From the NCBI GenBank assembly GCA_050247075.1, contig JBFWUW010000011.1:1-64000 (forward strand): a stretch of DNA of 64,000 nt, read 5' to 3'. Position numbers and translations under genes: made by a program. Positions 36,475 to 46,575 of the stretch are shown piece by piece (position 1 is the first letter of the stretch; every line of letters starts with the position of its first letter). This DNA is from JBFWUW01 sp050247075 (GTDB lineage: Bacteria; Planctomycetota; Planctomycetia; Pirellulales; JBFWUW01). The notes below the pieces were generated by a model, which was given only the letters and a program-made list of their open reading frames with translations, ran no database searches and was not told where the DNA came from.

Positions 36475-39400
36475 ATGAAGTACAGCGATCTGGTCAAGTT
36501 CGAGCCAATTGAGTCGGTCATCCAACTGGAGCAAGCAGACTCCTTGGAGGCTGTGCGCCAACTTGTCCAGACGTTCGTGATCTCGAAACGGATGGCCGAG
36601 CAGTTGTGCGATCTGGTTATCCCCAATCTGCAATTCGAGACGCCTGCCGACAACAAGGGCGTTCTCATCGTCGGCAACTACGGCACGGGTAAATCGCACT
36701 TGCTGTCGCTCATCTCCGGGCTGGCCGAACACGGCGACATGGCGAAAGTCGTCAAAGACAAGGACGTGGCGAAGGCGGCGAAGGCCATCTCCGGGAAGTT
36801 CAAGGTCGTGCGACTGGAAATCCCGGCGACGAAGAAAAGTCTTCGCAACATCATCTGCGGCAGGCTCGAAGACTTCCTGTCGAGCGAAGGGCTGTCGTTC
36901 TCCTTCCCCGCCGACGATCAGGTGGACAGCAACAAGGACGACCTGTCCAACATGATGGCCCTGTTCAACGAGAAGTATCCCGACCACGGGCTGCTCCTCG
37001 TCGTGGACGAACTCCTTGACTACCTGCGGTCACGCAAACAGCACGACCTGATCCTCGACCTGGGCTTCCTGCGAGAGATCGGTGAAGTCTGCAAGCTGAT
37101 CCGTTTCCGGTTCATTGCGGGCTTGCAAGAAAGCCTGTTCGACAACCCGAAGTTCCAGTTCGTCGCCGAAAGCCTTCGTCGGGTGAAGGACCGCTTCGAG
37201 CAGCTTCGCATTGTGCGACAAGACGTGGCTTACGTCGTCTCCGAACGGCTGCTCACCAAGAGCGACGAACAGCGGGCCAAGATTCGGGAACACCTTCAGA
37301 AGTTCACGCCGCTCTACGGTGGAATGGCCGAACGGCTCGAAGAATTCGTGCGACTGTTCCCGGTCCATCCCACATACCTCGAAGTCTTCGAGGCAATCTC
37401 CATCGCCGAGAAGCGAGAAGTGCTGAAGACGTTGAGCGCCGAGATCAAGCGTTGCCTCAATAGCGATGTGCCGAAGGACGAGCCGGGCCTCATCAGCTAC
37501 GACTCCTATTGGGAGTTTCTGCAAGGCAATGCCGTGCTGCGATCCGTCCCGGAAATTCGGGAAGTGATCGACGTGAGCAAGGTGGTCGAAAACCGCATTC
37601 AGCAGGCATTTACCCGCAAGGCACTTCAGCCGATGGCCGTCCGCATCGTTCACGGCCTGTCGATTCATCGGCTCACCACCGACGACATCCGGGCGAAGAT
37701 CGGGCCGACCGCCGAGGAGCTTCAGAACGGCCTGTGCCTTTTGGCAACCATCCCGGAAAAGACCAGCGACTTCCTTCGGACGACCGTAGAAGCCTGTCTC
37801 AAAGAAGTGATGAAGACGGTCAGCGGCCAGTTCATCACGCACAACACGGAGAACGATCAGTATTACCTGGACCTGCAAAAGACCATCGACCACGACGCCA
37901 AAATCCAGGACAAGGCGGAAACGCTCTCTGACTCGCAACTCGACCAATACTACTTCGACGCCCTGACTCGTGTACTGGAACTGACCGACCAAGCGCCCTA
38001 CGTCCGGGGCTACCAGATTTGGGAACACGAGATCGAGTGGCGGGACCACAAGATCACCCGCCGTGGCTACCTGTTCTTCGGCGCTCCCAACGAGCGTTCG
38101 ACGGCCCAGCCGCCACGGGACTTCTACCTCTACTTTCTCCAGCCGTTCGAGCCGCCGCACTTCGAGGACCAAAAGCTCGCTGATGAGGTTTTCTTCAAGC
38201 TGACGCATCGAGACAAGCAGTTTGAGGACACGCTGCGCCTGTACGCTGGCGCTCGTGAAATGGCGGCGTCGGCCAGCACCGGCACGAAGAAGGTGTACGA
38301 GGACAAAGCGGACGGTTCCCTCAAGACGCTCGTGGCGTGGTTGAGAACGAACATGCTGACTTCGTTCGAGGTTGTCCACCAGGGCGTGCCGAAGAAGCTG
38401 GTCGAATGGCTAAAGAACCATCGGACTGGCAATGCAGCAGTGCGTGATCTGATCGAACTGACCGGCTCAGTTTGTCTGGCCGCATCATTCGAGGATCGCT
38501 ACCCGGAGTATCCGACGTTCGCCGTCAAGCTCTACGCCAGCAACCTCAAGCAGCCGACCGAGGATGTATTGCGCTGGCTGGCTGGTGGTGTGAGAAACAA
38601 TCAGGCGACCGCCGTTTTGGACGGACTGGAACTGCTCGACGGCGACAAGCTCAAGCCGCACTCATCCCGCTACGCCAAGGTCGTGCTGGAGAAATTGGAA
38701 GCGAAGCCGCCAGGACAAGTCGTCAACCGTAAGGAACTCATCACCGTCAAGAACGATGTGGAACGGGAATGCCAGTACCAGCTTGAACCAGAGTTGCTGC
38801 TGGTGGTCTTGGCCTCGCTTGTGCAGAACGGCAACATCACGTTGAGCGTGGCGGGCAAGAAGTTCGACGCCGCCAATCTTGGCGAAGCCGCCAAGACGCC
38901 AGTGGATCAACTGGTCGCTTTCAAGCACGTCGAAAAGCCCAAGGGCTTACCACTGGCTGAACTCGTCGCTTTATTCGAGTTGCTGGGTTTGGCCGAGGGC
39001 CTGATTCGCAATGAGGCGACCCACGATGAAGCAGTGAAGCAACTCCGCACGAAGTCGAACGAACTCACCGAGCGGGTCGTCACGGTCGCCCAGCACGTCC
39101 AGACCGGCCTGCCGTGCTGGGGGAGCGAACTGGTCGCCGCCGAAGACAAGGAACATCACCGGCAGAAGCTCGATGAACTGAAGTCTTTCCTCGAAGGGCT
39201 GCAAGCCTTCAACACGCCGGGCAAGCTCAAGAACTTCTCCAAGAGCGTGCTGGAGATTCAGGGGCAGGCATCCACGCTCGACATCATCAAGCAGATTGAA
39301 GACCTCAACGGGCTGGTGCAGGAGTTGACCGTCTTGACCAGCTACCTGGGGACTGCCGCTGCCGTCCTGCCGCCGACCGACCCGTGGCGTGCGCAGATGG

Positions 39401-40185
39401 AAACCATCCGTGCTGATTGGCGAGCCAAGTTGATGGACCCAGCGACCCGGACTGCTGCTGACTTCCGCCAGAAGATCAGCCGAGCGCTTCAAAAGGTGAA
39501 AGACGATTACCGCACCGCCTACTTCAACCTGCACAAGAAAGCCCGCCTCGGTGCGAACGAAGACGGCAAGAAGAAGGAACTGACGAAAGACCCTCGGCTC
39601 GACAGCCTGAATAAGCTGACCGGGGTTTCTCTGCTTTCTCACTCGACGCTGAGTGATCTCAAGTCACGGCTGGGAAAAGTGCAAACGTGCTTTACATTGG
39701 TCAAGGACGACCTCGAAGCCTCGGCGATCTGTCCGCACTGCAACTTCCGTCCGCAAGAGGAGAACCTGGGAGCCAGCGGAAATGCCATCCTCGACCAGAT
39801 CGACCAACAGCTTGACGGCCTCCTGGAGAATTGGACCAAGACGCTGCTCGACAACCTGGAAGATCCCATCGCTCGCAAGAGTATCAAGCTCCTGCCGAAT
39901 GACCAGAAAACGGCGGTCGATGCCTTCCTGAAATCAAAGAAGTTGCCAGACAAGATCGGCAACGAACTCGTGCAAGGAATGCAGCAAGCGCTGTCGGGAT
40001 TGGAAGCCATCCCGGTAAAACCAGCCGATTTGCTCGAAGCCCTGAGCAGTGGTGGCGCTCCCTGCACCGTCGAACAGATTCAGAATCGCTTCGAGGAGTT
40101 CGTGGCGAAGATCACCCGTGGCAAGGAGCCGTCGAAGGTGCGCCTGGTCATTGACCGTGGCGAGAATCCTGGAGGGCAACAGTGA
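36475..40185 (+). CDS. brxC: BREX ATPase BrxC (DUF6079)
   Basis: 1236 residues, the usual size for BrxC/PglY. Walker A GNYGTGKS at 67-74, Walker B LLLVVDELLDYL near 173-184. After the AAA-like part come helical and winged-helix-like regions and, near the C-terminus, a lone CPHC pair (SAICPHCNFRPQEEN) in a coiled-coil-rich stretch. BrxC is the large ATPase core of every BREX type and is required for defence. Its stop overlaps the GTG start of the helicase-nuclease gene (GTGA). Confidence 0.92.
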   Translation: MKYSDLVKFEPIESVIQLEQADSLEAVRQLVQTFVISKRMAEQLCDLVIPNLQFETPADNKGVLIVGNYGTGKSHLLSLISGLAEHGDMAKVVKDKDVAKAAKAISGKFKVVRLEIPATKKSLRNIICGRLEDFLSSEGLSFSFPADDQVDSNKDDLSNMMALFNEKYPDHGLLLVVDELLDYLRSRKQHDLILDLGFLREIGEVCKLIRFRFIAGLQESLFDNPKFQFVAESLRRVKDRFEQLRIVRQDVAYVVSERLLTKSDEQRAKIREHLQKFTPLYGGMAERLEEFVRLFPVHPTYLEVFEAISIAEKREVLKTLSAEIKRCLNSDVPKDEPGLISYDSYWEFLQGNAVLRSVPEIREVIDVSKVVENRIQQAFTRKALQPMAVRIVHGLSIHRLTTDDIRAKIGPTAEELQNGLCLLATIPEKTSDFLRTTVEACLKEVMKTVSGQFITHNTENDQYYLDLQKTIDHDAKIQDKAETLSDSQLDQYYFDALTRVLELTDQAPYVRGYQIWEHEIEWRDHKITRRGYLFFGAPNERSTAQPPRDFYLYFLQPFEPPHFEDQKLADEVFFKLTHRDKQFEDTLRLYAGAREMAASASTGTKKVYEDKADGSLKTLVAWLRTNMLTSFEVVHQGVPKKLVEWLKNHRTGNAAVRDLIELTGSVCLAASFEDRYPEYPTFAVKLYASNLKQPTEDVLRWLAGGVRNNQATAVLDGLELLDGDKLKPHSSRYAKVVLEKLEAKPPGQVVNRKELITVKNDVERECQYQLEPELLLVVLASLVQNGNITLSVAGKKFDAANLGEAAKTPVDQLVAFKHVEKPKGLPLAELVALFELLGLAEGLIRNEATHDEAVKQLRTKSNELTERVVTVAQHVQTGLPCWGSELVAAEDKEHHRQKLDELKSFLEGLQAFNTPGKLKNFSKSVLEIQGQASTLDIIKQIEDLNGLVQELTVLTSYLGTAAAVLPPTDPWRAQMETIRADWRAKLMDPATRTAADFRQKISRALQKVKDDYRTAYFNLHKKARLGANEDGKKKELTKDPRLDSLNKLTGVSLLSHSTLSDLKSRLGKVQTCFTLVKDDLEASAICPHCNFRPQEENLGASGNAILDQIDQQLDGLLENWTKTLLDNLEDPIARKSIKLLPNDQKTAVDAFLKSKKLPDKIGNELVQGMQQALSGLEAIPVKPADLLEALSSGGAPCTVEQIQNRFEEFVAKITRGKEPSKVRLVIDRGENPGGQQ

Positions 40186-43100
40186 CCACACACTTGTCCA
40201 CACGACTGGTTTGGCACGACCGAGCCTGGGATGGTCATATTTGCGATCATCCCAGCAAGAATGCTTATTGCATTGTGCAGCAGCACATCCGAGATGGTCG
40301 TGACGATGACCGTGAGGACAAAGCAGCGGGACTGCCCTTAGCCCAACTCGACGGCTGGCAACCGCCGTGTTCTCGTGATCCGATTGCTTTCTCCAAAGTC
40401 GGCTACACGATCACGCACAACGACCCCCTCGAATTCCGCCAGTTGCCCTCGGTCAAAGAAGAAGTCCCACCCTATTCCGTTTGCCCGTCACCGTACCGAT
40501 GGATGCGAGAGGAGAATTTCCGCATCATCTGCGAAGACGAAGAACTCGACATCCGGGAGTCGGATACGCCTGAAAAGGAATTCGGCTGGGTTTTTGAACC
40601 CGACCGTCAGCGAGAATTGCTGAAGAACTTTTGGGGGAAGCTGGAGAAGGAGAAGTCCCTCATCTTCTTCTACTGCAATCACGGCAACCCGCTCGATGAG
40701 AGCCTGAACCGCATCCTGCTGGGCGTCAGCCGCATCTCGCAGATCGGCCCCCAGCTTTATTTCGGCACGAAGTTGCCGAAGTTCCCGGACCAGTATCCAA
40801 TCTGGTCCCGCTGCATCACGCACGACTTCGAGAACCAGGGCTTTCGGCTCCCGTACCACGAATATCTCAAGGCCGGTCACGATCCGAAGAACATCCTTTG
40901 CCTTGTCCCTGAAGGGGCGATGCTCAACTTCTCCTACGTCGCCGAACAACTTGGCGATGACATGGCCGTGGGTGCGCTGGAGCGGCTGGTGCAGTCCGTC
41001 CAGGCCGTCAAGGATGAGGCCAAGGTTCCCGGTGATTGGGACCGGCATCTCGTCTGGCTCAACGACGTTCTCTCCGAAGTCTGGCAGAACCGTGGTCCGT
41101 TCCCCGGCATCGGCAGTGTGCTTCAGTATCTCGGCTGCGAGTCCGGTACGGCTTTTCAGCGGCAGGTTCTCGTGCCGATGCTCAACAAGGGTGAGAACGC
41201 CTGGGAATACGTCCTGGCGATTCTCGAAGGCCGCAAGAAGTGTGAGGACAAGCAATACGCCAAGGCGATGAAGCAGGCAGCGGAACGCTGGGCCGCTTAC
41301 AAGGAACCACGGCGAAAGCTGCTGGCTCAGTTGGCCCGCTTCGAGTTGTCACCGGCCCAGGTCGAGCGGGTCGCTAACCCTGACAAGCGGGCCGAATGCG
41401 GCATCGGCGGTACGGACAACGAGATCGTCGCCAATCCCTACCTGCTCTCCGAGATGGACCAGGGCGACGGCGCTACCGACCTGATCGCTATCGAAACCAT
41501 CGACCGGGGAATGCGGCCTGAAGGCGCTGCTGCTCGCTTTATCGAAAAGGATGAGGTATGCGCCCAGGATGATCCTCGGCGGATTCGTGGCGTGGCCGTC
41601 GCCGTGTTAAAGGGTGCTGCCGAGAGTGGGGACACACTGCTCCCCTTTGCCGAAACCATGAACCGCATCAACAAGCGGTTCCCGGAGCGGCGGGCCTGTC
41701 GTCCCGACCGGGATTTGGTGCTGGGCCAAGCCGCCTTCTACCAGGAAGCTCTCGACTTCAGGACCGAGGCCGATCCGCCGACGATGGCGCTCAAGTGGCT
41801 CTCGGAACTGGAGCGGGAAGTCTGTACTCGCCTGCCTCGTCGCACCAAGGCGAAGAACGATCCGCCCAAGATGGGATGGAGTTGGGAGAAGCTACTCCAG
41901 GATGAGTTCGAGAAAAAGAAGACTGGCTCGAAACTGCCGCCCGAAGTTGAGGAGCGGGCCAGAAAGGAGAAGGCCGAGGCACTGGCGAAGCTGTACGAGG
42001 GGCGCTTCAGCGTACTGTGCGGTCGAGCCGGGACCGGCAAGACCTCCGTGCTGAAGGTTTTCCTGAAGGGCCTGGAAGAACTCGAAGGAAAGCGGCCCAT
42101 CCTGCTGCTCGCCCCGACCGGCAAAGCCCGTGTGCGGCTGATGGACCGCACGAAGCGGGACGATGGCAGCGTGCGAGACGCCTACACGATCCACCAGTTC
42201 TTGATGCGGCACAAATGGCTCAACCCTGAGAACTTCGCACTCAAGCTCTCAGGCGGCGACCAGCACGGCGCTCCAACCGTCATCATTGACGAAGCGTCGA
42301 TGATCCCGATGGACCTGCTCGGCGTCTTGTTCAGGGCGCTCGACTTGAACAAGGTGAGCCGACTGATCCTCGTTGGCGATCCGAACCAATTGCCGCCCAT
42401 CGGTCCCGGTCGCCCATTGGTGGACATTATCGCTTGGCTGGAAGCCAAAGACGACGAGGAATTCCGTAAGCACTATCCTGCCGCTTTTCAACTCCCCTAC
42501 GAACAACGAATTGCCTGTCTTGCTCGGCTGATGGAGCGAGCCAGACACGAAGACCACGAGAGCCAGTCACTTCAATTGGCAGATGGCTACCTCCGTGACG
42601 ACACGTCGCCCGGCGATGATGACATGCTCTCCCGTATCGCCCGTGAGGATGTGGGCGGCGATCTGGAGGTCCGCTACTGGCGGGACGGAAACCAACTTGA
42701 GGAACAGCTTGCGGCAGCAATGAAGAAGCACTTGAAGCTGACGGATGGCGGCAAGGCGTACATCCCGTTCAACGCCAGCCTCGGCTTGGAGGAAGACTCG
42801 AAGCAGAACAACCCCGTGCTGGCCGAGCGGTGGCAGATTCTCAGTCCGGTGCGGAACCACGAGTTCGGCACGACCGAAATCAACCGCAAGATTCAGGCGA
42901 AGTACCGGGGCGGGATGCTGAACTACTCAAAGGGCGGTCGAGGCGTCAAACCGTTTGGTGAGCAGGAGATCGTTTGGACCGACAAAGTGATGCAAGCGAT
43001 CAACTGCCGCAAGACCTCATACCCAAAGGGCGAGGGCCTGGATTATGTCGCCAATGGAGAGATCGGTCTCGTAGTGTCCACGTCGAAGGGTGGAGAGCGT

Positions 43101-43838
43101 TCTGACTCAATGAAGGTCCAGTTCTCGACCCAACCGTTGTCGTCGTACTACTACCCCCGGCCCGATGTCGATGGGCAACTGGAACTCGCCTACGCCCTGA
43201 CGGTCCACAAATCGCAGGGAAGCGACTTCGACATCGTGTTCCTGATCCTGCCGAAAACTGCCTCGACGCTCTCACGGGAACTGCTCTACACCGGCCTGAC
43301 CCGCTTTCGGCAGAAAATGGTCTTGCTGATCGAGCGGGACACGACGGTTCTCGAACGACTTCGCAGCCCGCAGGCGTCCGACACGCTGCTGCGAAACACG
43401 AATATGTTCGTCCTGGCCGTGCGGCCCGAATCAGTGGACCGCTATTACGCCGAACACCTGATTCACCGCACGCCGCCGTCAGCGCAACATCCCAACGGCA
43501 TCCTGGTCCGCTCGAAGTCCGAGGTCATCGTCGCTGGGGCGCTCTCGAAGCTCGGCATCAGCTACGAGTACGAACAGAAGCTCGCCTCGAAGGACGATCC
43601 GAATGACTTCCGGCTGCCGGACTTCACGGTGAGCTACGAAGGCGACACGTTCTATTGGGAACACCTGGGGATGCTGTCGGTCCCGTCGTACAAGGAAGCC
43701 TGGGACAAGAAGCGGCAGTGGTACGAAGACAACGGCTACCTCGGTCGAGTCATCACGTCCGAAGACGGGCTGGACGGCAGCATCGACGCCGCCGAGATCG
43801 AGCGGATCGCACGCAAGAAGATTCTCCTGGAAGACTGA
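40182..43838 (+). CDS. RecD-like helicase with C-terminal PD-(D/E)XK-like nuclease, inserted in BREX operon
   Basis: 1218 residues from GTG 40182. Residues 1-600 have no motif I know. Then a full SF1B (RecD2/TraA-like) helicase: motif I GRAGTGKTS at about 614, Ia LLAPTGKARVRL, II VIIDEASMIPMDLL, III LVGDPNQLPPIGPGRPL, and VI ALTVHKSQGSDFDIVF with LLYTGLTR. The last 110 residues look like a restriction-type nuclease: RSKSEVIVA with E1114, RLPDFTV with D1147, YWEHLG with E1160. That would pair 5'-3' unwinding with cutting. Its overlap with brxC shows it is an integral operon member; the classical type 3 list has no such gene. Confidence 0.85.
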   Translation: MTTHLSTRLVWHDRAWDGHICDHPSKNAYCIVQQHIRDGRDDDREDKAAGLPLAQLDGWQPPCSRDPIAFSKVGYTITHNDPLEFRQLPSVKEEVPPYSVCPSPYRWMREENFRIICEDEELDIRESDTPEKEFGWVFEPDRQRELLKNFWGKLEKEKSLIFFYCNHGNPLDESLNRILLGVSRISQIGPQLYFGTKLPKFPDQYPIWSRCITHDFENQGFRLPYHEYLKAGHDPKNILCLVPEGAMLNFSYVAEQLGDDMAVGALERLVQSVQAVKDEAKVPGDWDRHLVWLNDVLSEVWQNRGPFPGIGSVLQYLGCESGTAFQRQVLVPMLNKGENAWEYVLAILEGRKKCEDKQYAKAMKQAAERWAAYKEPRRKLLAQLARFELSPAQVERVANPDKRAECGIGGTDNEIVANPYLLSEMDQGDGATDLIAIETIDRGMRPEGAAARFIEKDEVCAQDDPRRIRGVAVAVLKGAAESGDTLLPFAETMNRINKRFPERRACRPDRDLVLGQAAFYQEALDFRTEADPPTMALKWLSELEREVCTRLPRRTKAKNDPPKMGWSWEKLLQDEFEKKKTGSKLPPEVEERARKEKAEALAKLYEGRFSVLCGRAGTGKTSVLKVFLKGLEELEGKRPILLLAPTGKARVRLMDRTKRDDGSVRDAYTIHQFLMRHKWLNPENFALKLSGGDQHGAPTVIIDEASMIPMDLLGVLFRALDLNKVSRLILVGDPNQLPPIGPGRPLVDIIAWLEAKDDEEFRKHYPAAFQLPYEQRIACLARLMERARHEDHESQSLQLADGYLRDDTSPGDDDMLSRIAREDVGGDLEVRYWRDGNQLEEQLAAAMKKHLKLTDGGKAYIPFNASLGLEEDSKQNNPVLAERWQILSPVRNHEFGTTEINRKIQAKYRGGMLNYSKGGRGVKPFGEQEIVWTDKVMQAINCRKTSYPKGEGLDYVANGEIGLVVSTSKGGERSDSMKVQFSTQPLSSYYYPRPDVDGQLELAYALTVHKSQGSDFDIVFLILPKTASTLSRELLYTGLTRFRQKMVLLIERDTTVLERLRSPQASDTLLRNTNMFVLAVRPESVDRYYAEHLIHRTPPSAQHPNGILVRSKSEVIVAGALSKLGISYEYEQKLASKDDPNDFRLPDFTVSYEGDTFYWEHLGMLSVPSYKEAWDKKRQWYEDNGYLGRVITSEDGLDGSIDAAEIERIARKKILLED

Positions 43839-43857
43839 CCGACAAGGGATACTGGCA

Positions 43858-46572
43858 ATGGCTAAGACAAATCAACCCGGCCTGAATTACGGCGAGAATG
43901 ACACCAACGCCCAGGGTCCGGTCGAATGCCTGGGACTGAAGTTCCCAGATGACGAGGCTCGCCGTGCGCACTTCACCGAGCTACTTCGCAAGAAGCTGAA
44001 AGACCCGGCCTTCCGCAAGATCGAAGGGTTCCCCATCGGCGAAGACGAGGACATTTTGGCGCTGTCAGACCCGCCGTATTACACGGCCTGCCCGAACCCG
44101 TTTGTGAACAAACTCCTCACGAGCAATCTTGGAAGCAAAAAGCCTGCGTGCCGAACTCCATTTGCGGCAGATGTCTCGGAGGGCAAGACCGACCCTCTGT
44201 ACAACGCTCATTCGTACCACACCAAAGTTCCTCCGAAGGCGGTTGCCCGCTACATCATGTGGTTCACTCAGCCCGGTGACGTAATTCTCGATTCCTACTG
44301 TGGGTCGGGGATGACGGGCGTGGCTGCTGACCTATGCGCCTCCCCATCGGATGACTTCAAAACCTCCGTCACGGAAGAGTTCCGGCAGATGGGCCGGAAA
44401 TCGGTCCAGTGGGGAAAGCGCTTCTGTGTCCTCAACGATCTATCACCAGCGGCGACGTTTATCGCATCTAACTTTGTCCATGACCGAGATGCCGACGCCG
44501 TGGCCGCTGAACTAGAGGATGCGCTGGAGCGGGCAAAAGCCAAGTTCGGAACGGCTTACGAGACAATCCACTGCGGCTGGCCTGCTGGAGAACGAAAGCC
44601 GAGTCGCTGGGTCAACAAGCAGCCCGTGTCCGGGAAGAAAGGCAGCATCGTTTTCGTTATCTGGAGTGAGGTTCTGTCATGCCCTGATTGCGGGAACGAG
44701 ATAAACCTTTGGCGTCACGGCCTCGACCCGGCGAAGGCAGCGGTCAAAGAGAGGATCAACTGCCCCAACTGCGGCTCGGCTTCCAAGAAACTGGAAATGA
44801 ACCGCAGGGAAGAGTCAACGTGGGACGAGATGTTGGGGGCGACCGTCACGAAGAATAAGTTTGTCCCAGCATTCATCATCTACGATGTTGACGGTAAGCG
44901 ATTTGAGAAGCTGCCTGACGAAGACGACCTCAAGCTGGCAGCGGAGCTTGACTCATCTAAGTACCGCAGCCCGATTGCTGCTGTGAAGATGATGCACAAT
45001 GACGGCGCATGGGGGAACATGCACCGTGCTGGTTATCACCGTGGCGTCTCCCACGTCCACCACTTCTTTACGAAGCGCAATTGGCTGATTCTTGCAGAAC
45101 TTTGGAACTCGGTCAGGCTGCCTGGGTCACGGTTCGTTCTCACCAGTCTGATGAACCGTCTTTCTCGGATGAGCAGCCTTCACATGAAGAATTTCTTTAA
45201 CGGTGGAGGCGGCTTCGCTGCCGGGAACACAAAGGGCAATCTGTATTTTCCTTCTTTCTACATCGAACAGTCACCCTTCGAGTATCTGCCGGAACGCACG
45301 AAGCGGGCCTCCACTGCGTTTAGACATCGCCCGTCACCCACGACCCTCGTGAGTGCAGGTTCGGCAGCGGCCCTGCCGATCAAGGACGAGAGCATCGACT
45401 ATGTGTTTATCGACCCGCCGTTCGGACAGAACCTCATCTACTCCGAACTGAATTTCATGTGGGAGTCGTTCCTGGGGGTCAGCACAAGCGTTCAGAGCGA
45501 AGCCATCGTTGACAGTTTCCGGGACAAGGACATCCTGCACTATCAGCAGGCGATGAGGAACGGGTTCCAGGAACTTTACCGTGTCCTCAAGCCAGGGCGC
45601 TGGATGACTGTCGAGTTCCACAACTCGCAGAATGCGGTGTGGATGGCGATTCAAGAGGCGATTGTCACGGCGGGGTTCGTCATCGCTGATGTACGGGTGC
45701 TGGACAAGCAGCAAGGCAGCCACAAGCAGAATGTCTCCCTGGGAGCCGTAAAGAAAGACTTGGTGATTTGCGCCTACAAACCGCCATCCGATGCCGAGCA
45801 GCAGTTTGCCCTCGCTGCTGGGACCGAGAAAGGCATGTGGTCGTTCCTCGACTCGCATCTCTCCCAACTGCCAGAATTCGTCGGGACCGACCGGAAGGCT
45901 GGGGTCATCGCCGAGCGGTTCAACTACATGCTTTTCGACCGCATGGTTGCCTTCCATGTCCAGCATGGAGTGACTGTGCCGATGTCGGCTGCTGAGTTCT
46001 ACGCTGGTCTACGAGAGCGGTATCCCGAACGGGATGGAATGTTCTTCCTCCCCGATCAAGTTGCGGAGTATGACCGTCGCCGTCTCAGCGTGACGGAAGT
46101 GCAGCAGCTTGAGCTTTTCGTCAGCGACGAGAGGACGGCAATTCAATGGGTGCGGCAACAACTCTCCGCCCGCCCGATGGAGTACCGAGAACTTCAACCG
46201 CTCTACATGCAGGAGGCACAGCGGGTGTGGGACAAGCATGAGCAACCCATCGAGTTGCAACTGCTGCTCGAACAGAACTTCGTCCACGACGGCAAGGGAC
46301 GGTGGAGCGTTCCCGATCCTAAGAACGAGATTCATCTCGAACAGATTCGTCACCGGGCGCTCCTGAAGGAGTTCCAGCAATACCTCGACACGAAGGGCAA
46401 GCTCAAGGTCGTCCGCACTGAGGCATTGCGAGCAGGGTTCAAGGAGGCGTGGCAGAAGAAGGACTATACGAGCATCGTACAGATGGCGAAGCGGATTCCC
46501 GAAGCGGTGATCCAGGAGGACCAAGCGCTCCTGATGTACTTCGACAACGCCTCCTTGATGTTGGGCGAGTAA
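43858..46572 (+). CDS. pglX: BREX DNA methyltransferase (PglX type, class I SAM)
   Basis: 904 residues. Catalytic DPPY at 71-74 (ALSDPPYYTACPNPF) comes before the SAM site DSYCGSGMTGVAA (145-), the beta-class order of amino-methyltransferases; a second DPPF lies at about 519 (FIDPPFGQNLIYSELNFMW). A four-cysteine zinc ribbon (CPDCGNE, CPNCGS) sits near residues 275-305. In BREX this enzyme methylates adenine in an asymmetric site on host DNA, marking self. Position between the helicase genes fits pglXI of type 3. Confidence 0.85.
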   Translation: MAKTNQPGLNYGENDTNAQGPVECLGLKFPDDEARRAHFTELLRKKLKDPAFRKIEGFPIGEDEDILALSDPPYYTACPNPFVNKLLTSNLGSKKPACRTPFAADVSEGKTDPLYNAHSYHTKVPPKAVARYIMWFTQPGDVILDSYCGSGMTGVAADLCASPSDDFKTSVTEEFRQMGRKSVQWGKRFCVLNDLSPAATFIASNFVHDRDADAVAAELEDALERAKAKFGTAYETIHCGWPAGERKPSRWVNKQPVSGKKGSIVFVIWSEVLSCPDCGNEINLWRHGLDPAKAAVKERINCPNCGSASKKLEMNRREESTWDEMLGATVTKNKFVPAFIIYDVDGKRFEKLPDEDDLKLAAELDSSKYRSPIAAVKMMHNDGAWGNMHRAGYHRGVSHVHHFFTKRNWLILAELWNSVRLPGSRFVLTSLMNRLSRMSSLHMKNFFNGGGGFAAGNTKGNLYFPSFYIEQSPFEYLPERTKRASTAFRHRPSPTTLVSAGSAAALPIKDESIDYVFIDPPFGQNLIYSELNFMWESFLGVSTSVQSEAIVDSFRDKDILHYQQAMRNGFQELYRVLKPGRWMTVEFHNSQNAVWMAIQEAIVTAGFVIADVRVLDKQQGSHKQNVSLGAVKKDLVICAYKPPSDAEQQFALAAGTEKGMWSFLDSHLSQLPEFVGTDRKAGVIAERFNYMLFDRMVAFHVQHGVTVPMSAAEFYAGLRERYPERDGMFFLPDQVAEYDRRRLSVTEVQQLELFVSDERTAIQWVRQQLSARPMEYRELQPLYMQEAQRVWDKHEQPIELQLLLEQNFVHDGKGRWSVPDPKNEIHLEQIRHRALLKEFQQYLDTKGKLKVVRTEALRAGFKEAWQKKDYTSIVQMAKRIPEAVIQEDQALLMYFDNASLMLGE

Positions 46573-46575
46573 CCC

